Of a stretch of DNA of 5,907 bases, positions 1 through 5,907 are shown one piece after another. Each line of letters starts with the position of its first letter. Position 1 is the stretch's first letter. Under the pieces are notes generated by a model that made no database searches, had not been told where the DNA came from, and saw only the letters and a program-made list of their open reading frames with translations. The stretch is from positions 29,356 to 35,262 of the forward strand of contig DINP01000031.1 in the NCBI GenBank assembly GCA_002426025.1. Direction: 5' to 3'. This stretch comes from Bacteroidales bacterium UBA5537 (lineage in GTDB: Bacteria > Bacteroidota > Bacteroidia > Bacteroidales > Lentimicrobiaceae). Both the position numbers and the translations under genes were made by a program.

Positions 1-770
1 TATTTCCACTCAGGTTTCCGTTTCTCGAGAAATGCCTGCATCCCAAAAGCCCCTTCATTTCCGAACGGATCTCCAAAATGGGTTTGTTCAAGTTTTTCAC
101 CTTCAGAAAATGGCATTTCAAGACCTTTTCGGGTAACTTCTTTCACCAGTTTCACGGCCAAAGGCCCTTTTGCAGCAATAAGACCTGCCAGTCGGATTGC
201 CTCTTCGAGCAGGCTCTCTGGTTCGGTAACTTTTTGAACCAGACGCATTTGAAGAGCCGTATTAGCATCAATAATCTCGGCAGTTGTCAGCAGGTAGAGT
301 GCATCGGCAAGATTGGTTAGTCTGGGCAGGCGTTGCGTTCCGGCATAACCGGGAATCAAGCCCAGATTAACTTCTGGTTGCCCGAATTTTGCTGATGAAG
401 AAGCAATTCTGAAATCGCAGGCCATGGCAAGTTCCATGCCTCCGCCAAGGGCAAAACCATTAATAGCAGCAATTACCGGAATGGAGAGCTCCCCAAGCCG
501 GTTGAAAACAGCCTGCCCTTTTGCAGAAAATTTACGGCCTTCATCAGGACCCATATTTACCATTTCGGCAATATCAGCACCAGCTACAAAAGCTTTGCCC
601 TCGCCCGTAATGATTAAACAACGAAGGCTTTTGTTATTTGAAATCTCAGAAATAAATGCATCCATTTCATCAAAAAACCGGGAGTTGAGCGCATTGAGCG
701 CCTGGGGCCTGCTAATGGTAAGTATAGCGGTTGATCCCTCAATGTGTGACTTGAGAATTGTATATTCCAT
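1..770 (-). CDS. Enoyl-CoA hydratase (crotonase family), 3' end at window edge
   Basis: Predicted to hydrate short-chain 2-enoyl-CoA to 3-hydroxyacyl-CoA in the cytosol. Reading from the ATG at 770-768 gives 256 residues with no internal stop. The next codon begins TA at the window edge, so it is probably the stop, which fits the usual family length of about 260. The N-terminus is MEYTILKSHIEGS. The oxyanion-hole segments are FVAGADIAEM (residues 61-70) and NGFALGGGMELAMACD. Both catalytic glutamates are present: E113 in GGGME and E133 in FGQPE, 20 apart like E144 and E164 of rat mitochondrial enoyl-CoA hydratase. The C-terminus, AFLEKRKPEWK, is typical of the family. From memory, the FVAGADI and EGRKF segments resemble clostridial crotonase (Crt), so a role in butyryl- or crotonyl-CoA metabolism is plausible but unproven. 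It lacks the MenB signature (QTGPKVGSFDGG), so it is not a second DHNA-CoA synthase. The gene lies 91 nt downstream of the hypothetical gene on the same strand and may be co-transcribed with it. Confidence 0.93.
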   Translation of the reverse strand, partial: MEYTILKSHIEGSTAILTISRPQALNALNSRFFDEMDAFISEISNNKSLRCLIITGEGKAFVAGADIAEMVNMGPDEGRKFSAKGQAVFNRLGELSIPVIAAINGFALGGGMELAMACDFRIASSSAKFGQPEVNLGLIPGYAGTQRLPRLTNLADALYLLTTAEIIDANTALQMRLVQKVTEPESLLEEAIRLAGLIAAKGPLAVKLVKEVTRKGLEMPFSEGEKLEQTHFGDPFGNEGAFGMQAFLEKRKPEWK

Positions 771-784
771 AAGTAAAAAATTTC

Positions 785-806
785 CTGTTAATAATGTATT
801 TAACAG
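785..806. promoter_or_regulatory. Perfect inverted repeat before the crotonase start (possible operator)
   Basis: CTGTTAA at 785-791 and TTAACAG at 800-806 are exact reverse complements separated by 8 nt. The element lies 14 nt upstream of the minus-strand ATG at 770, inside the 91-nt gap between the two minus-strand genes. The position and symmetry suit a dimeric repressor site or a 5'-UTR hairpin. The arms are AT-rich and short, so chance is a real alternative. No specific regulator can be named. Confidence 0.3.
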
Positions 807-812
807 CACCAA

Positions 813-838
813 AGCCAATTAAGTTTTCCGGAATGGCT
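813..838 (-). terminator. Weak hairpin after the hypothetical gene
   Basis: On the minus strand AGCCATT (838-832) can pair with AATTGGCT (820-813) if one A is bulged. A short TTT follows. It sits 23 nt past the stop of the 204-residue gene. There is no real U tract and the stem is weak, so at best this is an attenuating or partial terminator. Read-through into the crotonase gene is likely. Confidence 0.15.
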
Positions 839-861
839 ATTTAAAAGTGTCGACAACGCGA

Positions 862-1476
862 TCAGGTGAAGTGTTTCTGTTTGTCAGATACAGAAGTGTA
901 GAAAGAACATGTAGATATTTCTTTGCTAAAGGCAAGCCAGTCAATTATTTCAAGTGCAGTTTCATGATCAAGGCCAGAGATCGGATAATTATAGATAACA
1001 TGCAGCCTGTCAGGATTTTCAGATTTGTCCTTACGGTTGCTTTTATCCGATTTAATGGCTTCGCGTTGTAAAATATTCTCTTTCAATTCAATTTCAATCA
1101 TTCCCTCTTCATCAGAAACATTCATAAAGATAACCCTGATATGTTTCAGATGATCTGAATCAAAAAACGGGATAAATCCCCAGAACTTCTTACGCTTCAG
1201 CCTTTTACTGCTCGAAAATATATTAAGGTGATTGTTCAGTTTCGATTCTTTCTCGCGACCATCCATTTTCCCGAAAGGAACCCTGCGAGAGGCAGGAAGT
1301 TTATTAACTCGATGGATCAATCCATGTAGATCACGCATAAATTCATCATACTGCTGATCGTTTTTCGCATAATTTGCCTGAATATTCTGATAACGCTGAT
1401 TTATCCTTTCAGCGCGCGATAAAAAAGATTTTTCAGGATGATGTGATTTTTCGGCTTCTTCTAACCAATGTGGCAT
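862..1476 (-). CDS. Hypothetical protein, 204 residues, soluble and highly charged
   Basis: I do not recognise this protein. It has no signal peptide, no membrane segment and no cysteine motif. The first 60 or so residues look helical and rich in Glu, Lys, Arg and Gln (for example SRAERINQRYQ at 20-30). A basic stretch, KRLKRKK (91-97), precedes an aromatic segment, FWGFIPFF (98-105). Residues 112-132 have alternating hydrophobic and charged residues typical of beta strands (HIRVIFMNV, then MIEIELKE), followed by a very charged linker (about 140-157). The C-terminal part has a strand-like HVIYNYPISG and a helix ETALEIIDWLAF. This suggests a helical N-terminus with a small alpha/beta C-terminal domain. 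The start at 1476 is the only ATG near the beginning of the frame. The gene is divergent from the menaquinone cluster and 91 nt upstream of the crotonase gene. The composition looks like a real protein, but its function is unknown; a nucleic-acid or partner-binding role for the basic patch would be a guess. Confidence 0.72.
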   Translation of the reverse strand: MPHWLEEAEKSHHPEKSFLSRAERINQRYQNIQANYAKNDQQYDEFMRDLHGLIHRVNKLPASRRVPFGKMDGREKESKLNNHLNIFSSSKRLKRKKFWGFIPFFDSDHLKHIRVIFMNVSDEEGMIEIELKENILQREAIKSDKSNRKDKSENPDRLHVIYNYPISGLDHETALEIIDWLAFSKEISTCSFYTSVSDKQKHFT

Positions 1477-1507
1477 ATTTGAAATAGATTGAAATTCAAA
1501 CCCAATA

Positions 1508-1515
1508 CAAAAATA
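1508..1515 (-). promoter_or_regulatory. Candidate Bacteroidota -7 box for the hypothetical gene
   Basis: On the minus strand TATTTTTG (1515 to 1508) matches the Bacteroidota -7 consensus TAnnTTTG. It lies 31 nt upstream of the ATG at 1476. No clear TTTG-type -33 element occurs at the expected 19-21 nt spacing; the nearest TTTG is 33 nt further upstream. The region is AT-rich, so the match may be accidental. Confidence 0.25.
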
Positions 1516-1651
1516 ATTAAAAATAGATTCATAGGACTAAAACCTAAGCAAACTGAAAAAAAAGGCAGAATACTAAAATTCTCCGTGATTTTTATCTGGA
1601 TTTGTGGCAATCGGTCAGGTTAAAGAATTCTGTTCATTTTCACATTCTTAT

Positions 1652-1681
1652 AACTGTCTGGCAATAAAAAAACTGTTTAGC
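1652..1681. repeat. Short imperfect direct repeat, 19-bp period
   Basis: AACTGTCTGGC (1652-1662) and AACTGTTTAGC (1671-1681) match at 9 of 11 positions with starts 19 bp apart. They lie about 90-120 nt upstream of the menI-like start. Spacing near two helical turns would allow two protomers of a regulator to bind on one DNA face, but the repeat is short and imperfect and may be chance. Confidence 0.2.
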
Positions 1682-1712
1682 CTGATGATCATGGTTTTTA
1701 TCGTTAATTTCG

Positions 1713-1724
1713 TGCAACATTGCA
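1713..1724. promoter_or_regulatory. 12-bp near-palindrome upstream of the menaquinone cluster
   Basis: TGCAA-CA-TTGCA has perfect 5-bp arms around a 2-nt centre. It ends 45 nt before the ATG of the first gene, close to the near-match -7 box at 1705-1712. It could be an operator overlapping the promoter. The symmetry is short and no known regulator is implied. Confidence 0.2.
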
Positions 1725-1769
1725 GCATATATGGTTGTTAATCTGCTCACCACAAAATAACGCTTACTC

Positions 1770-2195
1770 ATGCTTACAACCCTAAGCCTTGAAACACTGA
1801 ATAAAATGTCGGAAGGCACGCTGATGAAGCATCTCGACATAGTCTATACCGAAATCGGGCCCGATTACCTGTGTGGTTCCATGCCGGTTGATCACCGCAC
1901 CAAACAGCCGGCAGGCCTGTTGCATGGAGGCGCATCTGCAGCCCTGGCCGAAACACTTGGCAGCATGGGAAGCATGGCAATGATTGATATGGAAAAACAG
2001 GCCATTGTCGGAATTGAAATTAATGCAAACCACATACGCAGCGTTAAAGAAGGTCATGTTCATGGAAAAGCTACCCTGATTATGCGTTCGCCAAAACTAC
2101 ATGTCTGGGAGATCAGGATTAACAGCGATGCCGGGAAACTGGTTTGTGTTTCGAGACTGACTATTATGGTTTTAGACAAAGAAGCTAAGAAATAG
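1770..2195 (+). CDS. menI: 1,4-dihydroxy-2-naphthoyl-CoA thioesterase (hotdog fold)
   Basis: Predicted to hydrolyse DHNA-CoA to DHNA and CoA, the step between MenB and MenA. The 141-residue protein is a PaaI/YdiI-type hotdog thioesterase that aligns nearly end to end with my recollection of E. coli YdiI (MenI). Shared blocks are LSLETLNKMSEG (5-16), MPVDHRTKQPAGLLHGGAS (38-56), LAETLGS (59-65) and GIEINANHIRS (81-91). Expected catalytic residues are visible: H52 in the LLHGG loop, Glu61 as the presumed base or nucleophile, and H88. The ATG at 1770 is chosen because the residues it adds match the YdiI N-terminus; the later Met13 would cut the first helix. No Shine-Dalgarno sequence precedes it. 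It is the first gene of the cluster, 3 nt before menF. The family also contains broad acyl-CoA thioesterases, so the DHNA-CoA assignment rests on both similarity and context. Confidence 0.9.
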   Translation: MLTTLSLETLNKMSEGTLMKHLDIVYTEIGPDYLCGSMPVDHRTKQPAGLLHGGASAALAETLGSMGSMAMIDMEKQAIVGIEINANHIRSVKEGHVHGKATLIMRSPKLHVWEIRINSDAGKLVCVSRLTIMVLDKEAKK

Positions 2196-2198
2196 TTT

Positions 2199-3269
2199 AT
2201 GATGCCTTTTACCGAATATCTGAAAAGCTTTACGGCTGAAGTAACTTACAGGCTTCCCGGAGAGTTAGCTAAAGTCAGCATGAGAGGTTCAGCCAGTCTG
2301 CTTGCGGACAATTCACCCATTGCGTCCGGAAAGAAAGGCTTTATCATGGCTCCGTTTTCCGATGGTCTCCCTGTTTTATGGCTCGAAGCTGTGCAAATAA
2401 AGAGTTTTAGTGATCAGGCCTATATTCAGACACTTTTACCGATTGTTTCACCACCACTTCATGAAACTCAAAAGATATTTAAAATTGATGAAGTCTCTTA
2501 TAAATCTGATGTTGAGGATATTATAGAACAAATCAAAAATGGTGCGGCTGGTAAGGTGGTTCTTTCGCGTCAGATAATTATTCCTTTGCAGGATGAGTTT
2601 CCGGTTATTGAGCTTTTTCACCTTTTGTGCGACCTGTATCCCGATGCATTTGTTTACATGGCCAATTTCCCCGGTTTTGGGTTGTGGTTAGGTGCCAGCC
2701 CTGAAACACTGATCAGATTCAGCAAACAATCTCTAAAAACCATGGCCCTTGCCGGAACAAGAAAAGCCGGTGATAACAGGCCCTGGACAGAAAAAGATAA
2801 GGAAGAGCACAGTTTTGTTGTTGATTATATCCGCGAAAAGCTCGAAAAGGCTGATTGTTCAGACATCCAGGTGTCAGCGCCGTATGCGGTAAATGCCGGG
2901 AAAGCCATGCATTTGTGTACCGGTTTTTCAACATATTGTAAAAGGGAAAGCCTGATCAATATTGTGAAATCACTACATCCGACTCCGGCGGTATGTGGTA
3001 TGCCTTCTGAAAAAGCACTGGAGATTATCCGATTAAGCGAACAGCACGACCGAATGTATTATGCCGGATACCTTGGTCCGGTTAGCCCGGAAACTGCCGA
3101 CCTGTTCGTAAACCTGCGCTGCATGCAGATAATTGAGGATAAAGCTGTTTTATACGTTGGGGGTGGGCTTACTTCGGCCTCTGATCCACAGGCAGAATGG
3201 GACGAAACGGTACTTAAAAGCACAACCATGTTGGCCGCTATCGAAAAAATGCAGAATTTAGCAGACTGA
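2199..3269 (+). CDS. menF: Isochorismate synthase
   Basis: Converts chorismate to isochorismate, the committed step of menaquinone synthesis, with Mg2+ in the cytosol. The 356 residues carry the chorismate-binding domain in order: GKVVLSRQ (118-125), WLGASPETLIRF (163-174), LAGTRKAG (184-191), KDKEEHSFVVDYI (199-211), LHPTPAVCGMPS (259-270), YYAGYLGP (287-294), NLRCMQI (305-311), VGGGLTSASDP (320-330) and EWDETVLKS (333-341). K119 and E169 are 50 apart, exactly like the general base K190 and general acid E240 of E. coli MenF. A lysine at the first position is expected for water-adding enzymes (isochorismate and salicylate synthases) rather than anthranilate synthase. The protein is shorter than E. 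coli MenF (about 431) because of a reduced N-terminal part. Two adjacent ATGs (2199, 2202) are possible starts. Salicylate synthase is an alternative on sequence alone, but the men neighbours argue against it. Confidence 0.94.
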   Translation: MMPFTEYLKSFTAEVTYRLPGELAKVSMRGSASLLADNSPIASGKKGFIMAPFSDGLPVLWLEAVQIKSFSDQAYIQTLLPIVSPPLHETQKIFKIDEVSYKSDVEDIIEQIKNGAAGKVVLSRQIIIPLQDEFPVIELFHLLCDLYPDAFVYMANFPGFGLWLGASPETLIRFSKQSLKTMALAGTRKAGDNRPWTEKDKEEHSFVVDYIREKLEKADCSDIQVSAPYAVNAGKAMHLCTGFSTYCKRESLINIVKSLHPTPAVCGMPSEKALEIIRLSEQHDRMYYAGYLGPVSPETADLFVNLRCMQIIEDKAVLYVGGGLTSASDPQAEWDETVLKSTTMLAAIEKMQNLAD

Positions 3270-3279
3270 TATCTAAACA

Positions 3280-4974
3280 ATGACCAAAGGGAAGGAACAA
3301 ATCAGTCTGCTGGCAAACCTGATGCTCGAAAAGGGCATTACACATGTGGTTGTTTCACCCGGATCGCGCAATGCACCAATCATTATATTGTTCGCACAGC
3401 ATTCCGGTCTCGATCTTATCAGTGTTGCCGACGAGCGGAGTGCCGGATTTTTCGCATTGGGTATTGCCATTAAAACCCGCAAACCGGTTGCCTTGTTATG
3501 CACATCTGGTAGCGCAGCGCTCAATTATGCCCCGGCTATTGCTGAAGCCTACTATCAAAAGGTGCCTATGCTGGTGCTGACCGCTGACCGCCCTCAGGAG
3601 TGGATTGATCAGGCCGACGGACAAACCATCAGGCAGGTAAATGTGTTCGCCAATTATATCCGAAAAAGCTTTCATTTGCCTTCTGCTGTGGAAACAACAG
3701 AGGCCAGGTGGTACGCCAACCGCATTATCAATGAAGCAATTGACCGTTGCCTTTATCCCGCCAACGGACCCGTTCATCTGAATCTTCCATTGGCTGAACC
3801 ATTGTATAATATTGATTTACAGGCTAATATTTCAGGGAAGAAAATTATTTCTATCGCTTCTGTGGAGAAAAAGCTTCCTGAAAAAGCTATAGTCCAACTT
3901 GCTCAGGAATGGAATAATTCACCTGCAAAACTTATCCTTGTCGGGCAGCTACCGCTAAATAACCATTTAAACGATGCGCTTACCAAACTGGCTGATGATC
4001 CCTCGGTTTGTGTGCTGACAGAGACCAATTCAAATCTGCATAACAGTTTATTTTTTGGTTGTATTGACCGGGTGATTGATGGGATGTCTGTTTCTGAAAT
4101 TCAAAAGTTCAGGCCTGAAATTTTGCTTTCCATAGGTGGAGCAGTGGTTTCAAAAAAGATAAAATCGCTGCTTCGGCAGATGAAACCCATTGAGCACTGG
4201 CATGTGTGCGATGATCCTGAAGATTTTTATACCGATACCTATCAATCGCTTTCGCTGACAATACCTTTAACTTCGGAAGAGTTTGCAATGCAGCTTGCCG
4301 GTCATTCAACACCTAAGAAAAGCAATTTCAGGCAATTATGGGCCGAACGCGACTTTACCAGAAAAACGCTTCACCTAAAATATGTAGAATCACTTGAATT
4401 CTGCGATATGCAGGTTTATGATCTCCTCTTCAGGGATATTCCTGCCGGTGCAGATATCCATCTGGCCAACAGCACTCCGGTAAGATATGCCCAGCTTTTC
4501 GATCAGAAATTAAAACACCGGTTTTTTGCAAACCGAGGCACCAGCGGGATAGATGGCTGTGTTTCAACCGCTGCTGGTTCGGCTTATGTATCTGAAAATC
4601 CGGTTACTGTAATCACTGGCGATATAGGTTTTTTCTACGACAGCAACGCCTTGTGGAACAGCAACCTGAAGCCTGATTTTCGTATTATTCTCATTAACAA
4701 TGGTGGTGGTAATATCTTCAGAATACTGGATGGCCCTTCCGATTATCCCCAACTCGAACCTTTTATCGAAACAGCTCATCAATATACCGCCAAAGGCCTG
4801 GCTGCCAGTTTCGGGCTTAACTATTTTAAAGCAAACGATAAGTCTTCACTCGAAAAAATCCTTGGTGATTTCTATGACTATCGTCAGCAGAAACCAGCGA
4901 TTCTCGAAATTATCACACCAAACATATTAAGCGCAAAAGCGTTGAAAGAGTACTTCAAATTTCTGAACTCATGA
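3280..4974 (+). CDS. menD: 2-succinyl-5-enolpyruvyl-6-hydroxy-3-cyclohexene-1-carboxylate synthase
   Basis: Thiamine-diphosphate enzyme that decarboxylates 2-oxoglutarate and adds the succinyl semialdehyde unit to isochorismate, giving SEPHCHC. The 564 residues are full length for MenD. The N-terminal PYR domain shows SPGSRNAPI (26-34), the ThDP-activating glutamate E52 in ADERSAGFFALG, and R104/Q115 in TADRP and GQTIRQ, spaced like R107/Q118 of E. coli MenD. The central domain spans roughly 190-345. The C-terminal PP domain has NSTPVRYAQLF (397-407), NRGTSGIDGCVSTAAG (418-433) and the Mg/ThDP motif starting GDIGFFYDSNALW (447-459) and ending with NN at 473-474. The start at 3280 gives a normal N-terminus; there is no visible Shine-Dalgarno sequence. 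It follows menF by 10 nt, and its TGA overlaps the ATG of menB by 4 nt, suggesting translational coupling. Confidence 0.97.
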   Translation: MTKGKEQISLLANLMLEKGITHVVVSPGSRNAPIIILFAQHSGLDLISVADERSAGFFALGIAIKTRKPVALLCTSGSAALNYAPAIAEAYYQKVPMLVLTADRPQEWIDQADGQTIRQVNVFANYIRKSFHLPSAVETTEARWYANRIINEAIDRCLYPANGPVHLNLPLAEPLYNIDLQANISGKKIISIASVEKKLPEKAIVQLAQEWNNSPAKLILVGQLPLNNHLNDALTKLADDPSVCVLTETNSNLHNSLFFGCIDRVIDGMSVSEIQKFRPEILLSIGGAVVSKKIKSLLRQMKPIEHWHVCDDPEDFYTDTYQSLSLTIPLTSEEFAMQLAGHSTPKKSNFRQLWAERDFTRKTLHLKYVESLEFCDMQVYDLLFRDIPAGADIHLANSTPVRYAQLFDQKLKHRFFANRGTSGIDGCVSTAAGSAYVSENPVTVITGDIGFFYDSNALWNSNLKPDFRIILINNGGGNIFRILDGPSDYPQLEPFIETAHQYTAKGLAASFGLNYFKANDKSSLEKILGDFYDYRQQKPAILEIITPNILSAKALKEYFKFLNS

Positions 4975-5795
4975 ATTCAAAAAGAAACTGGACAACCATT
5001 AAAACATACGAAGAAATCAGATTTGATTTTTTCGAAGGCATTGCTCGCATCACCATTAACAGGCCGCGCTACCGCAACGCGTTTACGCCTGATACCATCA
5101 TCGAAATGATGGATGCCATGCGATATTGCCGCGAAACCGATGAAGTAGGTGTGGTAGTAATTACCGGCGAAGGCGATAAGGCATTTTGCAGTGGTGGCGA
5201 TCAAAACATTAAAGGACATGGGGGTTATGTTGGAAAAGATGGCGTACCTCGCCTGAATGTGCTTGACCTGCAAAAGATGATCCGCTCATTGCCCAAACCT
5301 GTGGTTGCTATGGTAAATGGCTATGCAATTGGTGGCGGGCATGTGCTGCATGTGGTCTGCGATCTGAGTATCGCATCTGATAACGCGATTTTTGGGCAGA
5401 CCGGCCCTAAAGTTGGCAGTTTCGATGGTGGATTCGGCTCTTCTTATCTGGCTCGTATTGTTGGTCAGAAAAAAGCCCGTGAAATCTGGTTCCTTTGCCG
5501 GCAGTACTCGGCTCAGGAAGCACTTGATATGGGACTGGTAAATAAAGTCGTTCCGTTTGATCAGCTTGAAGATGAGGTGGTTGACTGGTGTAAAACGATG
5601 ATGGAGCGCAGCCCGCTTGCACTGCGCATGCTTAAAATGTGTATGAATGCCGAACTCGACGGGCAGGCCGGGATACAGGAACTTGCAGGCAACGCCACAC
5701 TGCTTTATTATCTTACAGAAGAAGCCCAGGAAGGAAAACGCGCTTTTCTGGAAAAACGCAAACCCGACTTTGGAAAATTCCCGAAGTTCCCTTAA
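4971..5795 (+). CDS. menB: 1,4-dihydroxy-2-naphthoyl-CoA synthase, bicarbonate-dependent type
   Basis: Crotonase-fold enzyme that closes O-succinylbenzoyl-CoA to 1,4-dihydroxy-2-naphthoyl-CoA by an intramolecular Claisen condensation. The 274 residues match E. coli MenB closely, with a constant offset of 11 at key sites: Y86 (Y97), G145 (G156), D152 (D163), W173 (W184) and Y247 (Y258). Motifs include CSGGDQNIKGHGGYVG (73-88), NGYAIGGGHVLHVVCD (116-131), FGQTGPKVGSFDGGFGSSYL (141-160) and REIWFLCRQYSAQEALDMGL (170-189). The Q143-T-G145 site with W173 corresponds to the bicarbonate-binding Q154/G156/W184 of type I enzymes, in which bicarbonate replaces a side-chain base; type II enzymes have Asp at the Gly position. 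The start lies in an ATGA overlap with menD. The first ~12 residues are polar and probably disordered. The C-terminal KRKPDFGKFPKFP is typical of MenB. Confidence 0.97.
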   Translation: MNSKRNWTTIKTYEEIRFDFFEGIARITINRPRYRNAFTPDTIIEMMDAMRYCRETDEVGVVVITGEGDKAFCSGGDQNIKGHGGYVGKDGVPRLNVLDLQKMIRSLPKPVVAMVNGYAIGGGHVLHVVCDLSIASDNAIFGQTGPKVGSFDGGFGSSYLARIVGQKKAREIWFLCRQYSAQEALDMGLVNKVVPFDQLEDEVVDWCKTMMERSPLALRMLKMCMNAELDGQAGIQELAGNATLLYYLTEEAQEGKRAFLEKRKPDFGKFPKFP

Positions 5796-5815
5796 TACAA
5801 GAATGAAATAAAATA

Positions 5816-5907
5816 ATGAATAAAACCAATCTGAAAGCCTGGATACATGCCATACGGCTTCGGACGTTGCCACTGGCATTTTCAAGTTCACTCATGGGAA
5901 GCTTTAT
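5816..5907 (+). CDS. menA: 1,4-dihydroxy-2-naphthoate polyprenyltransferase, N-terminus only
   Basis: Integral membrane UbiA-family enzyme that attaches the polyprenyl chain to DHNA, making demethylmenaquinone. Only 30 codons fall in the window, reading MNKTNLKAWIHAIR followed by LRTLPLAFSSSLMGSF. The block AxRLRTLPLAxSSxLMGS is characteristic of the MenA N-terminus, where the Arg pair leads into the first transmembrane helix. The catalytic Asp-rich motifs lie beyond the window. It starts 20 nt after the menB stop with no terminator between, preceded by an A-rich stretch rather than a Shine-Dalgarno sequence. An upstream ATG at 5803 is followed at once by TAA after one codon and is not the start. 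Confidence 0.88.
   Translation, partial: MNKTNLKAWIHAIRLRTLPLAFSSSLMGSF

Larger units (their letters stand above)
1477..1769. other. Divergent intergenic region (293 nt) holding both promoters
   Basis: This AT-rich gap separates the minus-strand hypothetical gene from the plus-strand menaquinone genes and must hold the promoter for the latter. I see no convincing ORF, RNA gene or strong terminator in it. On the plus strand there is no exact TAnnTTTG box; the nearest is TAATTTCG at 1705-1712 with one mismatch and no paired -33 element. Two small elements are noted separately: TGCAACATTGCA at 1713-1724 and a direct repeat at 1652-1681. Confidence 0.6.

Noticed and set aside
294..296. Tyr159 of the crotonase looked at first like a replaced catalytic glutamate
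   Set aside because: The catalytic pair of rat enoyl-CoA hydratase (E144, E164) lies in the GGGCE and GQPE motifs. Both are present here as E113 and E133 with the same spacing, so the active site is intact.
424..822. A 132-codon plus-strand open frame over the crotonase gene
   Set aside because: The minus-strand frame encodes complete crotonase motifs across the whole interval. The plus frame has no family features.
847..1071. A 74-codon plus-strand open frame inside the hypothetical gene
   Set aside because: It is short and contained in the longer minus-strand frame, whose composition is more protein-like.
1623..1649. AAGAAT...ATTCTT possible hairpin in the divergent region
   Set aside because: Only six weak base pairs around a 15-nt loop with no extension; not distinguishable from chance in AT-rich DNA.
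1640..1840. A 66-codon minus-strand open frame across the menI start and intergenic region
   Set aside because: It overlaps the well-supported menI N-terminus, has no recognisable motif and no promoter-like signal.
5286..5891. A 201-codon open frame antisense to menB and the start of menA
   Set aside because: menB on the plus strand is unambiguous. The antisense product has no recognisable domain and looks like a by-product of menB codon use.
1..5907. CRISPR arrays, tRNA or rRNA genes, insertion sequences, attachment sites
   Set aside because: No regularly spaced repeats, cloverleaf-like segments, transposase motifs or terminal repeats were seen in reading both strands.

Overview
The window looks like ordinary chromosome from a member of the Bacteroidota, probably near Bacteroidales; I cannot place it more finely. 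The reasons are moderately AT-rich DNA, no convincing Shine-Dalgarno sequence before any of the tightly packed starts, and a gene order (hotdog thioesterase, isochorismate synthase, menD, menB, menA) that I recall as common in this phylum.

Layout. The left part is on the minus strand. A nearly complete enoyl-CoA hydratase (crotonase) gene runs from 770 down to the window edge. Upstream of it, also on the minus strand, is an unrecognised 204-residue soluble protein (1476 to 862). A 293-base divergent intergenic region (1477-1769) separates these from the plus-strand genes. From 1770 to the right edge lies a compact menaquinone (vitamin K2) gene cluster: a MenI-like DHNA-CoA thioesterase, isochorismate synthase (menF), SEPHCHC synthase (menD), DHNA-CoA synthase (menB), and the first 30 codons of the DHNA prenyltransferase (menA). 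Junctions are 3 nt, 10 nt, a 4-nt ATGA overlap, and 20 nt, so the five genes are almost certainly one transcript.

How the genes work together. MenF turns chorismate into isochorismate. MenD adds a succinyl semialdehyde unit from 2-oxoglutarate. The next steps (MenH, MenC, MenE) are not encoded here. MenB closes the naphthoate ring to give DHNA-CoA, the MenI-like enzyme removes CoA, and MenA attaches the polyprenyl tail in the membrane. Menaquinone would then serve as the respiratory quinone. The left-hand crotonase is related to MenB by fold, but its motifs are those of short-chain enoyl-CoA hydratases, so it probably belongs to acyl-CoA metabolism.

I did not find a new system. The least explained items are the 204-residue hypothetical protein, a perfect 7-bp-arm inverted repeat just before the crotonase start, and small symmetric and direct-repeat elements in the divergent intergenic region. 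I saw no RNA genes, mobile elements, CRISPR arrays or attachment sites.
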